Below, piece by piece: positions 9,015-18,384 of a DNA stretch of 64,000 nucleotides. The DNA is taken from NCBI RefSeq assembly GCF_007713735.2, contig NZ_VMNW02000025.1, positions 1 through 64,000 on the forward strand, written 5' to 3'. The DNA comes from Amycolatopsis acidicola. GTDB lineage: Bacteria > Actinomycetota > Actinomycetes > Mycobacteriales > Pseudonocardiaceae. The notes below the pieces were generated by a model that worked only from the letters and a program-made list of their open reading frames with translations, ran no database searches and was not told the DNA's origin. Positions within the stretch are counted from its first letter, which is position 1. Each line of letters opens with the position of its first letter. The translations under genes were made by a program, and so were the position numbers.

Positions 9015-10040
9015 TCAGGGAACGAGAATCGCGCGGCCGCGGACCTTGCCCGCGCCGAGGTCGCCGAGGGCATGGCCGAACTCCTCGAGCGGGTACCGGG
9101 CGGTGCGCAGCTTGACCTTGCCGCGCGCCGCCAGCACCATCAGATCCTGCAGATCCGCGTAGGAGCCGACGAGATTGCCGATGAAGTTGATCTCGGTGGA
9201 GATGATGTCGATCGTCGGCACGTCGAGGTTTTCGCCGTAGCCGACCACGTAGTAGTTCCCCGCGCGGCGCAGCATCCGCACGCCTTCGGCCGTCGACCCG
9301 CCCTCACCGACGAAATCGATCACGGCCTCCGCGCCGTGGCCGCCGGTCAGGTCGAGCACACTGTCCACATGGGACCCGTCGGCGACGACCGTGACGTCGG
9401 CCCCGAGCTGCTCGGCCAGTTTCAGCGCCGCGGGGTTGCGGTCGACGACCACGAGGGTCGCCGCGCTCATCGCCTTCATGCTCTGGATCCCGATGTGGCC
9501 CAGCCCGCCAGCGCCGATCAGCACGCAGACATCGCCGGGACGCAGCACTTTCGCCGCCTTCGCCACCGCGTGCTGGGCGGTCAGGCCCGCGTCGGCGAGC
9601 GCGGCCACGTCCGCGGGTTCGAGGCCGTCGTCGAGCTTGACGCACGAACGCGCCGACGTGAGCAGGTACTCGGCGTACCCGCCCGCGGTGTCGATGCCGG
9701 GGAACTTCGAGTTCTCACAGTGCACGTCGTCGCCCAGCCGGCACGCCCGGCACAGCCCGCAGGTCATCAGCGGGTGCAGGATCACCTTGTCCCCGACGGA
9801 AACTTCGGTGACCGCGTCGCCGACCGCATGCACCCAGCCCGCATTCTCGTGCCCGATCGTGTAAGGCAGGGTGACTCCGCTCTTCTCGGCCCACTGCCCT
9901 TCGAGGATGTGGAGATCGGTGCGGCAGACCCCGGCCGCACCCACCCGGACCACGACATCGAGCGGGCCGGTGACCTTCGGCTCGGGGACGTCCCGCAGCT
10001 CCAGGTTCTGGTGGTACCCGGTGACCTGGACGGCTTTCAT
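9015..10040 (-). CDS. Zinc-dependent NAD alcohol dehydrogenase
   Basis: This 341-residue medium-chain dehydrogenase has catalytic-zinc ligands in GVCRTDLH and GHENAG, and the structural-zinc cysteines in CGLCRACRLGDDVHC. Its Rossmann motif is GAGGLGHIGIQ, with an Asp (VVVDRN) at the end of beta-2 favouring NAD. It is placed within the monooxygenase operon, as in prm clusters, and would oxidise the secondary or primary alcohol formed by the monooxygenase (for example propan-2-ol to acetone). The start ATG overlaps the stop of the DUF59 gene. Substrate is inferred from context. Confidence 0.88.
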   Translation of the reverse strand: MKAVQVTGYHQNLELRDVPEPKVTGPLDVVVRVGAAGVCRTDLHILEGQWAEKSGVTLPYTIGHENAGWVHAVGDAVTEVSVGDKVILHPLMTCGLCRACRLGDDVHCENSKFPGIDTAGGYAEYLLTSARSCVKLDDGLEPADVAALADAGLTAQHAVAKAAKVLRPGDVCVLIGAGGLGHIGIQSMKAMSAATLVVVDRNPAALKLAEQLGADVTVVADGSHVDSVLDLTGGHGAEAVIDFVGEGGSTAEGVRMLRRAGNYYVVGYGENLDVPTIDIISTEINFIGNLVGSYADLQDLMVLAARGKVKLRTARYPLEEFGHALGDLGAGKVRGRAILVP

Positions 10041-10765
10041 GTGCTGCTCCTGGTGTTCGTGACGGCCGGGGCGGACCCGGCGGGGTCGTCGTACCGGGTC
10101 GCCAGCAGACCGCGGCAGAAATGGGTGTTGCCCTCGATGGACACCCGGGTGGCGGCGGCGAGCCGGAGCCACAGCCTGGCCTCGGACTTCGCGATCCGCC
10201 TGCCCTCGTGGTCGACCAGCACGCGGGCGTGCGAGTGCGTGGGCAACCCCAGCGCCTCACGCCGGCGCAGCAACGCCGACTTGTACCGGTCCTCGGGCAG
10301 GTCGAACAGCTCCATCAGCGGGAGTTCTTCGAGCGACCAGGCGCCGCCCGCCAGCAACGGACGGCAACACCGTTCGATCGCGGCGAGGTGCGCCTTGCGC
10401 CGGAACGTACGGCGCAACTCGTCCAGGCCCTCGTCGGCCTCGGCGCCGAAAGTGCCGAGGTAGCCCGCTTCGGCCGCGATCCCGCCGTTGATCTTGGCGG
10501 AGTCGTGGTGGTCGTCGAGCAGCACGCGGACCCGGCCCGCGCCGGGCACGCCCGTGAGCGCGTCGTAGGCGTCCGAGGCCATCAGGAACGCGAAATTGGG
10601 CGCGCAGAACGAAGTCGGCAGGCGCAGGTGCACCTCGACGCCCTCGTCGTCGATCGTCACCGAGCGGACGAACCCGAGCTCGGTGACCGGCTGGTCGAGC
10701 TCCGGGTCGAACACCGTGCCGAGCGCGGCGAGGACCTCGGCCTCCAGGGAAACGGCGACCGTCAT
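10037..10765 (-). CDS. DUF59/MIP18-type iron-sulfur assembly protein
   Basis: This 242-residue protein starts with a DUF59 (SufT/MIP18) domain of about 90 residues, visible as VFDPELDQPVTELGFV and the Cys-containing LPTSFCAPNFAFLM. The domain is linked to Fe-S cluster or iron-centre maturation. The C-terminal 150 residues carry further Cys (RCCRPL, NTHFCRG) and match no domain I can name. Homologues accompany propane-type binuclear monooxygenases, so a role in loading the diiron centre or the reductase cluster is reasonable inference. It overlaps both neighbours by four bases, so the genes are tightly coupled. Confidence 0.8.
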   Translation of the reverse strand: MTVAVSLEAEVLAALGTVFDPELDQPVTELGFVRSVTIDDEGVEVHLRLPTSFCAPNFAFLMASDAYDALTGVPGAGRVRVLLDDHHDSAKINGGIAAEAGYLGTFGAEADEGLDELRRTFRRKAHLAAIERCCRPLLAGGAWSLEELPLMELFDLPEDRYKSALLRRREALGLPTHSHARVLVDHEGRRIAKSEARLWLRLAAATRVSIEGNTHFCRGLLATRYDDPAGSAPAVTNTRSST

Positions 10766-11778
10766 CGCGCACCCACCCCGGCCTCACCGGCCTCGGCCGG
10801 CAGCCGAAGCTCCCGCGGCACGTCGAGGTCGTAGAGCGCGGCCGCGTTCAGGCCGAGGATCTTTTTCTTCTGCGCGGTGGTGATCGCCGGGTACTCGGGC
10901 AGGTCCTCGGGGATCTGGAAGTCCACGAACCGCTCGACGAGCCACTTCGGCGTCCACAGCGCGTAGTCGCTGCCGAAGAGGATCCGGTCCTCGCCGATCC
11001 AGTAGAGGAGTTCGCCGATGATCTGGGCGAAGTAGCGCGGGCGGGTGTGCATGAACGGGATCGCCACCGCGAGCCCGCCGTACACATTGGACTCCTGCGT
11101 CGCGATCCAGCAGAAGTCCTCCAGCCGCGGCAGGCCAACGTGCTCGACGACGAAGTTGAGGTCGAGGTAGTCGGTGGCGACCTTGTCGATGTCGGCCACG
11201 TCGAAGGCGTCCCGGTCCAGCGGCCGGATCGTCGGTCCTTTGTGGACGTGGATGTTCCTGATCCCGAGCGCGAGGCACTCTTCGAGGTAGCGGCGCGACC
11301 ACGGGTCGTCCAGCTTGTACCCGCGCGAATCCCCGTGCCATTCGGCGGTGTACAGCTTGACGCCCTTGAGGTTCATGCGCTCGGCGTCGCGGCGCAGCTG
11401 GTCGAGGCCGGCTTCCTCGTCACGCGGATCGTAGGCGTGGTTGTACGTCAGCTTGTCCGGATGCTGCTGGGTGAGCCCGAACGCTTCCTCGGTCTGCCCG
11501 AACCCGGTCTTGTAGAACTCCCGGAGCAGGGTGGCCTGGAAGATCGCGTGATCGACGTGGCCTTCGCCGAAAACGTCCTTCATGAACCGGTCGGCACCGT
11601 AGTAGGTGTAGGTGTCGTAGTCCCAGAGGACCTCCTCCGGGCTGAGGTTGCGGTGGTAGTCGTAGAAGCAGTCGATGAACTGCTTGCCGTGGATGTTCTT
11701 CTGGTTCGACGCGCGCGCGTCCCAGATGTGGACGTGCCCGTCCACGATGAAGTACTGCTCGCCGTCCTTGGAGTACAT
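10762..11778 (-). CDS. Amidohydrolase-2 family protein of the monooxygenase operon
   Basis: This 338-residue protein belongs to the ACMSD-like amidohydrolase-2 family, metal-dependent TIM barrels that hydrolyse or decarboxylate. The metal-binding DGHVHIWDAR lies near residue 13. Later ligands are probably the His in HVHKGPT, the His in VVEHVGLP and the Asp in FGSDYALW. Such a gene regularly follows prmD in propane-type clusters. Its role there is not established as far as I know; metal-centre assembly or processing of a metabolite are both possible. A strong hairpin lies between prmD and this gene. Confidence 0.85.
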   Translation of the reverse strand: MYSKDGEQYFIVDGHVHIWDARASNQKNIHGKQFIDCFYDYHRNLSPEEVLWDYDTYTYYGADRFMKDVFGEGHVDHAIFQATLLREFYKTGFGQTEEAFGLTQQHPDKLTYNHAYDPRDEEAGLDQLRRDAERMNLKGVKLYTAEWHGDSRGYKLDDPWSRRYLEECLALGIRNIHVHKGPTIRPLDRDAFDVADIDKVATDYLDLNFVVEHVGLPRLEDFCWIATQESNVYGGLAVAIPFMHTRPRYFAQIIGELLYWIGEDRILFGSDYALWTPKWLVERFVDFQIPEDLPEYPAITTAQKKKILGLNAAALYDLDVPRELRLPAEAGEAGVGAR

Positions 11779-11812
11779 CGGCTGCCCTTCGGAGTCGTTC
11801 GTGCGGTGGGAT

Positions 11813-11851
11813 GCGGTGGCGGGGCGCCGCCTCGGCGCGCCCCGCCACCGC
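11813..11851 (-). terminator. Intra-operon hairpin after prmD
   Basis: Arms 11813-11827 (gcggtggcggggcgc) and 11837-11851 (gcgccccgccaccgc) form a perfect 15-bp stem with a 9-base loop. It begins 12 bases past the prmD stop on the transcribed strand. The downstream amidohydrolase, DUF59, ADH and groEL genes have no obvious separate promoter. The hairpin may therefore be an attenuator or an mRNA-stabilising 3' end that keeps the four monooxygenase subunits in excess over the accessory proteins. Confidence 0.6.
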
Positions 11852-11863
11852 GGTTCGGGGGGA

Positions 11864-12211
11864 TCAGCCGTGCGCGAGGAGGTCGAAGCCGATGTACTCG
11901 GCGGCGTCCTCCGGGTTGGCGAACAACAGGGTCCGGTCGTCGAGGTGGACCATCCGGCCGTAGTGGGTGGAGCTGATCTCCTCGAAGATCGACCCGTCGA
12001 ACGGCTCGCCGAGCGCCTCGGTCAGCTCGTCGTAGTCGAACTCCAGCAGCCTCGTGCCGTCCACCCGGATCATCGACGGGTACTCCACGAGCGTGACGCC
12101 TTCCTTGGCGCCCATCGCGTCGGCGACCACCCGGCCGACCGGGGTGTTCATCAGCGTGACGCCGCACATGTTCGAGGCACCGGCCTGCGAACCGAACCGC
12201 ATGTCGCTCAC
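11864..12211 (-). CDS. prmD: Propane-type monooxygenase coupling protein (MmoB/DmpM family)
   Basis: This 115-residue protein is the cofactor-free effector that binds the hydroxylase and tunes substrate and electron access. It has the family's small alpha/beta layout, with conserved segments near [11 protein letters not shown] and [19 protein letters not shown] 12211 is the start: AAGGAG lies eight bases upstream, and the GTG overlaps the prmC stop (GTGA). The ATG nine bases further in is poorly spaced. It is the fourth structural gene in A-B-C-D order. Confidence 0.88.
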   Translation of the reverse strand: MSDMRFGSQAGASNMCGVTLMNTPVGRVVADAMGAKEGVTLVEYPSMIRVDGTRLLEFDYDELTEALGEPFDGSIFEEISSTHYGRMVHLDDRTLLFANPEDAAEYIGFDLLAHG

Positions 12212-13311
12212 TGGGTCAACTCCTTGGGAACGTCGAGCCCGATCTCCTCGAGCAGCTGGGTGAACTTCTCCTTCGTGGCGCCGAACGAGTCGGCGAAGGT
12301 GCGCGTCGTCTCGGCGGGCTGCGACCAGATGGGCTGCAGGGCGCGCGCGGCCTCCAGGCACGGCGGCACCCACTGGGCCAGCCACTGGCCGAACAGTTCC
12401 TGGTTGCCGGCGCCGTGCGTCTCGTCGCGGGTGAGCAACCGGAACAGCGCGCGGGTGTAGCGCAGGTCGCGGTTGTAGTCGTGCTCGCCGGTGCCGACGA
12501 TGGTCGGCGTGATGTAGTCGCCGTTCCCGGCGGAGATCTGCATGACCAGCTCCGACCGGAACAGCTGCCCGACGAGCTGCTCGAACACGATGTTCGTGCC
12601 GAACAGCAGCTCGCCCCAGTCCCCGACCGCGGTGAGCTCCTCGACGACCTTCCGGACGGGCTGCCACTCTTCGGCCGCCTGCCACACCTCGCGGTGCGCC
12701 GAACCGTCGAAGGAGTCCAGCGATTCGGACAGGTCCAGGTTGAACAACGCGAGGTCCTGGGCGAACCGCATCTTGTGCGCGGCGTTGACGGCCACCGCGT
12801 TGTTGATCATGTTGGTGGGCCCCGACCGCTGGATCGAGGTGAACACGTGCAGCGCGATGCCGTTCTCGGCGTGCATCCAGGCACCCAGGTTGCGGGCGAT
12901 GAACTTCTGCCACGCCGGGTTCCAGTTGCCGTAGGCCCCGGCGCGCTTGGCGTTCTCCAGCCCCAGCGACACCTGCCGGACCACCGCGGAGTTGTTGCGG
13001 TAGATGGTCTGTTCCCATTCCTCGTTGGGATCGAGGAACGCGTGCCAGTTCGAGGACTTCGCCGCCGTCCACTCCTGCGGGTAGCCGCCGGGGCCGTCGC
13101 CGAAGCCGTAGATCCAGCCCTGGCTCAGGTGCCGGTCCGGGTCCGGCTGCACGTCGACGGTCACGTCCTCGTACACCGTGGCCCGCAGCTTGGCCGGCTC
13201 GAAGTAGTTGTAGGACCGGCTCTTGGAGCTGGGGAAGTCCAGCGCGCCGGCCTCGGAATCGGTGAACTCCACCTTCGGGAAACTGCGCACTTTGGGCGCA
13301 CTGCTCGTCAT
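12208..13311 (-). CDS. prmC: Propane-type monooxygenase hydroxylase, small (beta) subunit
   Basis: This 367-residue subunit pairs with PrmA in the hydroxylase dimer. It has the ferritin-like helical fold of the diiron family but no iron ligands of its own. Recognisable parts are the N-terminal [11 protein letters not shown] segment, the [13 protein letters not shown] segment and a long helical core. Length fits MimC/PrmC. ATG 13311 has AAAGGAG upstream at correct spacing. The gene overlaps prmD by four bases and starts 17 bases after prmB. Confidence 0.9.
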   Translation of the reverse strand: MTSSAPKVRSFPKVEFTDSEAGALDFPSSKSRSYNYFEPAKLRATVYEDVTVDVQPDPDRHLSQGWIYGFGDGPGGYPQEWTAAKSSNWHAFLDPNEEWEQTIYRNNSAVVRQVSLGLENAKRAGAYGNWNPAWQKFIARNLGAWMHAENGIALHVFTSIQRSGPTNMINNAVAVNAAHKMRFAQDLALFNLDLSESLDSFDGSAHREVWQAAEEWQPVRKVVEELTAVGDWGELLFGTNIVFEQLVGQLFRSELVMQISAGNGDYITPTIVGTGEHDYNRDLRYTRALFRLLTRDETHGAGNQELFGQWLAQWVPPCLEAARALQPIWSQPAETTRTFADSFGATKEKFTQLLEEIGLDVPKELTQ

Positions 13312-13328
13312 GGGCGCTAACTCCTTTG

Positions 13329-14369
13329 TCAGGCTTGGGGAACGGACGTCGTGAACTTGTCGTAGAAGACCTGGTCGCCGGGGACTCCTTGGCGGGCGGC
13401 CAGTTCCAGTGCCGCGTCGACCATGGGCGGCGGCCCGCACAGGTACACCTCGCTGCGGTGCAGCTCCGGCTCCCGCGCCTCGGCGACCGCGGTGACCATC
13501 CCGGACTCGATGTCGACGCCGAGCCCATCGGCGCCCGCGTCGGACTCGGAGAGGGCGACCACGAAACCGAAATCCGGCAGCCGCGCGCCCAGCGCCCTGA
13601 TCTCGTCGAGATAGAACAGGTCCGTCGCGGTACGGGCGCCGTAGTAGAACCGGATCCGGCGCGGGTCGCCGGTCTCGGCGAGGTGCCGCAGCAGGGCGAG
13701 CACCGGCGCCATCCCGGCCCCGCCCGCCATCAGCACGAGCGGCAGCACATGCCCGTTCTTGAGCGTGAAGGTGCCGTACGGCCCGGTGAGCTCGATCGTG
13801 TCGCCCACCGCGATGCCCTCCTCCAGCAACGACGAGAACCGGCCACCGGGGTACTTCTTGATGACGAACTCGACGTGGTCCGTTGTGGACGGTGTGGTCG
13901 CCATCGAGAAGGACCGGTGTTCCGCCGTGCCCGGGATGGTCAGGTCGGCGTACTGCCCGGCCTTGAACCGGTAGTCCGCGTCGGGCTTGAGCTTGAGACC
14001 CACGATGTCGTGCGTGTGCTCCACGATCTCCAGTACTTCGGTGCGGATCTCCTGCAGTGGCGCGGAGTTGAGCAGCTCCTCCTCGTCGAAGTTGAGCAGT
14101 TCGATGGTGCAGTCGCTGAAGGCGTGCGCGCGGCACAGCAGCACGTAGCCCTCTTCGACCTCGGCGTCGTTGCACGCGAACGTCGAGTAGCGCTCCATCT
14201 GGATCTCGCCGTCGAGGACGTAGGACTTGCAGGCGGAACACTGTCCCTCACGGCAGCCGTGCATGAGGTGGATCCCCTGCCGGAACGCGGCGTCCAGGAT
14301 CTTCTCGTCTTCGCCGACCTCCATTTCCAGGTCGACCGGTTCGAACGAGATGCGGTGCTTGTCGGCCAT
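13329..14369 (-). CDS. prmB: Propane-type monooxygenase reductase
   Basis: This 346-residue NADH reductase feeds electrons to the diiron hydroxylase. The N-terminal plant-type ferredoxin domain has its four [2Fe-2S] ligands at C39, C44, C47 and C79. The FAD-binding [10 protein letters not shown] follows near residue 160, then the NAD-binding [12 protein letters not shown]. Domain order and length match MmoC/PrmB-type reductases. ATG 14369 is chosen because the ferredoxin domain begins directly after it. It lies 65 bases downstream of prmA, with a hairpin in the gap. Confidence 0.92.
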   Translation of the reverse strand: MADKHRISFEPVDLEMEVGEDEKILDAAFRQGIHLMHGCREGQCSACKSYVLDGEIQMERYSTFACNDAEVEEGYVLLCRAHAFSDCTIELLNFDEEELLNSAPLQEIRTEVLEIVEHTHDIVGLKLKPDADYRFKAGQYADLTIPGTAEHRSFSMATTPSTTDHVEFVIKKYPGGRFSSLLEEGIAVGDTIELTGPYGTFTLKNGHVLPLVLMAGGAGMAPVLALLRHLAETGDPRRIRFYYGARTATDLFYLDEIRALGARLPDFGFVVALSESDAGADGLGVDIESGMVTAVAEAREPELHRSEVYLCGPPPMVDAALELAARQGVPGDQVFYDKFTTSVPQA

Positions 14370-14390
14370 TGCTCGTCTCGATTCTCGGGG

Positions 14391-14421
14391 GGCGGGCGAC
14401 GGCGGCACGCCGCCGCCCGCC
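14391..14421 (-). terminator. Intra-operon hairpin between prmA and prmB
   Basis: ggcggg (14391-14396) plus cggcgg (14400-14405) pair with ccgccgcccgcc (14410-14421). They form a 12-bp GC stem with a three-base bulge and a four-base loop. It lies 14 bases past the prmA stop in the transcribed strand. With the hairpin after prmD, it may stabilise processed mRNA ends or partly terminate, setting subunit ratios. Confidence 0.45.
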
Positions 14422-14434
14422 GGTCCTCAGCCGG

Positions 14435-16069
14435 TCAGGCCGACACGTTCGCGTTCGCGCGGTAGGCCGCGGCCCACTGCTCGCGCTCCTGATCGGACAT
14501 CTGGTTCAGCGTCACGTTCGGGCTGGCGAACCGGATGCCGCGAAGGTCCTCGAGCGTCCACAGCTTCTTCGGGTCGTCGAGATCCAGGTGCGGCTGGGGA
14601 ATCAGCGTCTTCCCGTCGTCGCGGACGTAGCCGAGGTCCTTGACGATGTCGGCGAGATCGCGGTCGTGGTGCAGCGTCTCCCACTCGCGCTGCCCGGTCA
14701 GCCTGCCCATGTTGGGCGTGTCGCGGCCCTCGTACTCGGGCCGGAACGCGACCTTGTCGGTCCAGGCGCAGGGTTCCGAGCAGTAGGTGCGCCACTGGTC
14801 GTCGACCTTGTCCACCACCAGGTCCTCGCGGACGAGGCAGGGCACCATGCAGGTCCAGCAGCGGTGCGGGTACTCGTAGCCGACGTCCTCGAACGCGATC
14901 GGCTTGTTGCGGCCCGGGTAGCGCAGCCGGTTGTAGTTCTCCCACCACTTGCCGAACTGGGCGTACCAGCCGGGGTACTTCTCCTCGAACCACTCGAAGT
15001 CGGCGTCGGTCATGCCGTCGATGCGCCAGTAGTTCACCGGCCAGCCGGTCGCGAAGAACTGCGCGACCCGGTGCACGTAGAACTTGTTCGTGATCCGGTT
15101 CCACGCCTCCTCGACGAGGTCGTGCGGGATCGTCAGGCCGTACTTCTCCAGCGGCAGCAGGTAACTGCGGTAGTAGTCGTCGTAGATCCAGCGGCGCCAC
15201 ATCTCCGCGTAGGACTCACGGTCCTTGCGGCGGTCCTTCGTGCCGTACTCGATGAAGGTGCCGATCGCCGCGTCGACGACGCAGTGGTTGTTCCACCAGG
15301 CGTAGCGAAGATCCCGCTCCAGCAGCGGGCGGTTGCGCTCGTCGGCCAGCGCCATCAGCAGGATGGAGTAGCCGTTGGAGATGTGCCGCGACTCGTCGGA
15401 CTGCACCGAGTGGAACACCGTCGGCAGCAGGTAGTCGCCGTTGGCGGCGGCTTCGTCGGGCATGGCGACGAACAGGGTGTTGGTGAAAGCGGTTTCCGCC
15501 ACCACGGTCAGGTAGATGTTGGCCGCGGTGATCGCGTCCCCGGTGATGAACCCCTCGCCGAACTGGCGGCCGATGGTGCCCGCGTAGTTGTTCGCGAACG
15601 CCTTCTCGGTGATGTCGAACCCGGCCGGGTCGATGTAGTTGTTCATGTACAGCTTTTTGAGGTTCATCTGGATGGTCGAGTGCCGGACCTCGTCGATCAT
15701 CTGCACCGCGAGTCCGTTGTGGATCTCGGGGTTGGGCACGGCGTCGATCGCCATCGGCATCGCCCGCGCGGCCGAGATCTCCGGGAACGGGATGATCGAG
15801 AGGAACAGCTTCTGCCACTCCAGCCAGCGCTGCTGCACCTGGCGGAACATGTTGCCGCGGATCGCGCCGTCCATGGCGCCGAACACGCGGTTGTCCTTTT
15901 CCTCCTCCATCGGGAAGTACGACCGCATGATCTGCTTGAGCGGATCCTTCTTGGGCGCCTTCTCGAACGTGTAGTCCGTGCCGAACCGCGTCGCCGGTGT
16001 GGCGAACGTCGGCTCCCACGACAGCTCGGTGATCTTGTTGTGCGCCTTGGTGAGACTCTGCCTGCTCAC
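14435..16069 (-). CDS. prmA: Propane-type monooxygenase hydroxylase, large (alpha) subunit
   Basis: This 544-residue subunit holds the carboxylate-bridged diiron centre that hydroxylates short alkanes, ketones or phenols. The first ligand set is E97 (PFPEISAAR) with E127 and H130 (DEVRH), spaced exactly as in soluble methane monooxygenase. The second set is the Glu in VVAETAF and the DESRH motif. Length and the C-terminal Cys-rich segment (CWTCMVPCL) fit MimA/PrmA. The start is GTG 16069, with GGAGG eight bases upstream. It heads an operon running to groEL and is divergent from its probable activator. Propane as actual substrate is inferred from family. Confidence 0.93.
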   Translation of the reverse strand: MSRQSLTKAHNKITELSWEPTFATPATRFGTDYTFEKAPKKDPLKQIMRSYFPMEEEKDNRVFGAMDGAIRGNMFRQVQQRWLEWQKLFLSIIPFPEISAARAMPMAIDAVPNPEIHNGLAVQMIDEVRHSTIQMNLKKLYMNNYIDPAGFDITEKAFANNYAGTIGRQFGEGFITGDAITAANIYLTVVAETAFTNTLFVAMPDEAAANGDYLLPTVFHSVQSDESRHISNGYSILLMALADERNRPLLERDLRYAWWNNHCVVDAAIGTFIEYGTKDRRKDRESYAEMWRRWIYDDYYRSYLLPLEKYGLTIPHDLVEEAWNRITNKFYVHRVAQFFATGWPVNYWRIDGMTDADFEWFEEKYPGWYAQFGKWWENYNRLRYPGRNKPIAFEDVGYEYPHRCWTCMVPCLVREDLVVDKVDDQWRTYCSEPCAWTDKVAFRPEYEGRDTPNMGRLTGQREWETLHHDRDLADIVKDLGYVRDDGKTLIPQPHLDLDDPKKLWTLEDLRGIRFASPNVTLNQMSDQEREQWAAAYRANANVSA

Positions 16070-16153
16070 TCCGCCTCCTCGAAACCGGGGTCTCGCCACC
16101 CGGAAAGTCGTCACTGACGGAGAAGAGTGTGTTGCGGATCGCAGGGAGGTTCT

Positions 16154-16168
16154 GTCTCAATGTGAGAC
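16154..16168. promoter_or_regulatory. Palindrome GTCTCA-N3-TGAGAC, copy 2, upstream of prmA
   Basis: gtctcaatgtgagac is a perfect 6+6 inverted repeat centred about 90 bases from both the prmA start and the divergent regulator start. An identical pair of half-sites occurs at 6862-6876. Position and symmetry fit the binding site of the adjacent AcoR-type activator, and binding could affect both promoters in this gap. Confidence 0.65.
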
Positions 16169-16251
16169 TACGGATCACACGCCGCCCCGCGACGATGGCT
16201 GTCGCGGGGTCCGGGACGCGGTGACCCCGCGTGACGTCGAAGGAGACGGTG

Positions 16252-18033
16252 GTGGCGACGCGAGGAGACGGGGCGGACAAGCGGGTCAGCGCGCTGCGGG
16301 AGAACTTCCTTTCGCGGCCGCTGCCGCAGCCGGGCGTGCGGGAGATCATCTCCGCGTCGTGGCGCCGGGCGCTGGAGAACCACATCGACGCCGACGAGCC
16401 CGATCCCGTCTTCGTCGCGGACCACGACGAAGAGAGCCTCCTGGTGCGCAGTGCCAGGCCGATCCTGGACAACCTGTGCGAGGAGCTGGCCGCTCACCCG
16501 GTCGCGGTATTGCTGACCGACGCGGACGGCCTGGTGGTCAGCCGGCGCAGCGTGGACGGCGCGCTCAACTCCGGTCTCGACCGCATCTCGCTCGCCCCCG
16601 GCTACAGCTACGCCGAGGATTCCATCGGCACCAACGGGATCGGCACCACGCTCGAATGCCAGCAGCCGGTGCTCGTCTCGGGTTTCGAGCATTTCAACAG
16701 CAGGCTCGCGGAGTTCGAATGCGCCGGGGTGCCGATCTACCACCCGGTGCGCGGAAACCTGTTCGGCGTGCTCGACCTGACCTCGTGGACGGGGACACCG
16801 GGGCCGCTGCTGCTCACGCTGGCACGCCGGACGGCCAGGCAGATCGAGGAGGCGATGCTCTCCGGCACCGGCGCGCGGGAACTGGCGCTGTTCCGCGAAT
16901 ATCTCACCTCCTGCCGGCGCGGCTCGGGCGCGATCCTCGCCGTCAACGAAGACGTCGTGATGGTCAACAACCACGCCCGCGAGCTGTACGACGTCACGGA
17001 CCGGGCGGCGCTGATCAGCCACGCGGCCGACGTGGCGGGAGCGGCCAAACCGGTCACGGTCCTCGCCGATCTGCCCTCCGGCGTGGTCGCGCGGCTGGAA
17101 TACCGGCCGGTGTATACGGGATCGGTGCTGGCGGGCGGCGTGTTCCGGGTGAAGAACCACGCCGGGGCCCAGCGCACGGCGGGTCCGGCGGAAGCGCACC
17201 TGCCCGGCCTGGCCGGTGTCAGCCCGGCCTGGCGGCAGACTTGCGCCGCCGCGCAGGCCGGTTTCACCGCCGGGAGCTGGCTGGTGCTGACGGGCGAGCG
17301 CGGCAGCGGCAAGACGGCGCTGGCCCAGGCCGTCGCGCGGCACCACTCGCCCAGCGGGCACCTGATCGTGCGGGACTGCGAAGGCGTTGAGGACTATGAA
17401 GCCTGGGCGGCGGAACTGGCCGACGAGGTGGCCACCGCGACCGCGCCGGCGGTGATCCTGCGGCATGCCGACACGCTCGGGACCGAAGGCATGCGCTGTC
17501 TCACCGACCTGTTCACGGCCTGGCAGTCGGCTCCGCCGATCGAGGCGCCGGCCTGGGTCGCCGTCACACTCGGTGACACGCCGGGCGATTCGGCCGCCGG
17601 ATGGCTGATGCCGTTCTTCGCGCACACCGTCGAGGTGCCGCCGCTGCGCCACCGCATCGAAGACCTCCGGCCGCTCGTACCGCAGCTGCTCGCCCGCCAC
17701 GCGCGCGGCCGCGACCTCGCGCCGTCGGACGCATGCCTGCGCCAGCTCATGCGGTTGCCGTGGCCGGGCAACATCCGGCAGCTGGACCGGGTACTGGCCG
17801 AAACCTCGCGGCACCGCCACACCGGCACCATCGAGGTCACCGACCTGCCCGCGGAATGCCGCACCATCACCCGGCGGCAGCTCACCCAGCTCGAGTCGCT
17901 CGAACGCGACGCCATCGTCCGCAGCCTGTCCACCCACCACGGCAACAAGGAACGAGCCGCCGCGGAACTCGGCATGTCCCGCGCGACGATCTACCGCAAG
18001 ATCCGCGCTTTCGGCATCGTCCCCGGCGCCTGA
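16252..18033 (+). CDS. AcoR-type transcriptional activator of the monooxygenase operon
   Basis: This protein of about 593 residues has three parts. An N-terminal GAF-like sensor holds SIGTNGIGTTLE near residue 140. A central region has a degenerate AAA+ ATPase with a Walker A GERGSGKT. A C-terminal Fis-type helix-turn-helix contains AAELGMSRATIYRKI. The GAFTGA loop that contacts sigma-54 is missing, as expected in actinobacteria, which lack sigma-54. Homologues beside mim/prm clusters (MimR) activate the monooxygenase in response to ketone or alcohol. AAGGAG at 16240-16245 favours GTG 16252 (or 16249) over the upstream GTG 16231. It is divergent from prmA and shares the 16154 palindrome. Confidence 0.85.
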   Translation: MATRGDGADKRVSALRENFLSRPLPQPGVREIISASWRRALENHIDADEPDPVFVADHDEESLLVRSARPILDNLCEELAAHPVAVLLTDADGLVVSRRSVDGALNSGLDRISLAPGYSYAEDSIGTNGIGTTLECQQPVLVSGFEHFNSRLAEFECAGVPIYHPVRGNLFGVLDLTSWTGTPGPLLLTLARRTARQIEEAMLSGTGARELALFREYLTSCRRGSGAILAVNEDVVMVNNHARELYDVTDRAALISHAADVAGAAKPVTVLADLPSGVVARLEYRPVYTGSVLAGGVFRVKNHAGAQRTAGPAEAHLPGLAGVSPAWRQTCAAAQAGFTAGSWLVLTGERGSGKTALAQAVARHHSPSGHLIVRDCEGVEDYEAWAAELADEVATATAPAVILRHADTLGTEGMRCLTDLFTAWQSAPPIEAPAWVAVTLGDTPGDSAAGWLMPFFAHTVEVPPLRHRIEDLRPLVPQLLARHARGRDLAPSDACLRQLMRLPWPGNIRQLDRVLAETSRHRHTGTIEVTDLPAECRTITRRQLTQLESLERDAIVRSLSTHHGNKERAAAELGMSRATIYRKIRAFGIVPGA

Positions 18034-18384
18034 CCGGCGTGGGTGTCTCCCCGAAATCCCGCGCTGTACCCAGTACTCGTCGCCGAGTGACGGGGAAAGG
18101 GTTCAGCCCACTGGAAACATCCGGGTTCGGAGACCCTCGACGCAGCGCCGCAATTCCGCGACGCTGGCGTCCACCGGGACGGCAGGACTCTGCGGCAGCC
18201 GGCACCCCGGGGCGAGCCGGTCCGGGTACAGGCTCACCGGCCCGGCGATCAGGTCGCTGCTCACTGCCGCAGGTGGCCCTCCATCGTCGCGGCCGGATCT
18301 TCGTCGTGCACCCGCAAACTCCGGTGCGCGGCACGGAACGCCCAGAGCGCGCCCGGCGCCGTCGTGTGGTGCGCGTGGAAGTGC
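18034..18384. other. Intergenic region with decayed gene traces
   Basis: This 351-bp stretch separates the activator gene from the convergent end of the next leftward operon. I see no intact gene. It contains a 53-codon leftward frame resembling part of an amidohydrolase (separate entry) and, upstream of it, another short leftward frame ending at about 18260. No strong terminator hairpin was found. Confidence 0.4.
18103..18264 (-). pseudogene. Possible amidohydrolase fragment
   Basis: A leftward frame of 53 codons begins at a GTG and includes VSLYPDRL followed by VAELRRCVEGLRTRM. The order, HPDR-type turn then AELRRCVEELG-type helix, is characteristic of the middle of amidohydrolase-2 proteins, of which the window has three full copies. 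The catalytic His and Asp segments are absent, and no continuation is visible on either side. I read it as a decayed remnant; chance resemblance in GC-rich DNA is the alternative. Confidence 0.25.

Noticed and set aside
16070..16251. A sigma-54 (-24/-12) promoter before prmA, suggested by the AcoR-type activator
   Set aside because: I found no clear GG-N10-GC element at suitable spacing, the activator lacks GAFTGA, and actinobacteria lack sigma-54.
17882..18334. A 150-codon leftward frame over the end of the activator gene
   Set aside because: It overlaps the helix-turn-helix coding region antisense and has Arg-rich random composition; only the shorter frame at 18103-18264 shows any family resemblance.
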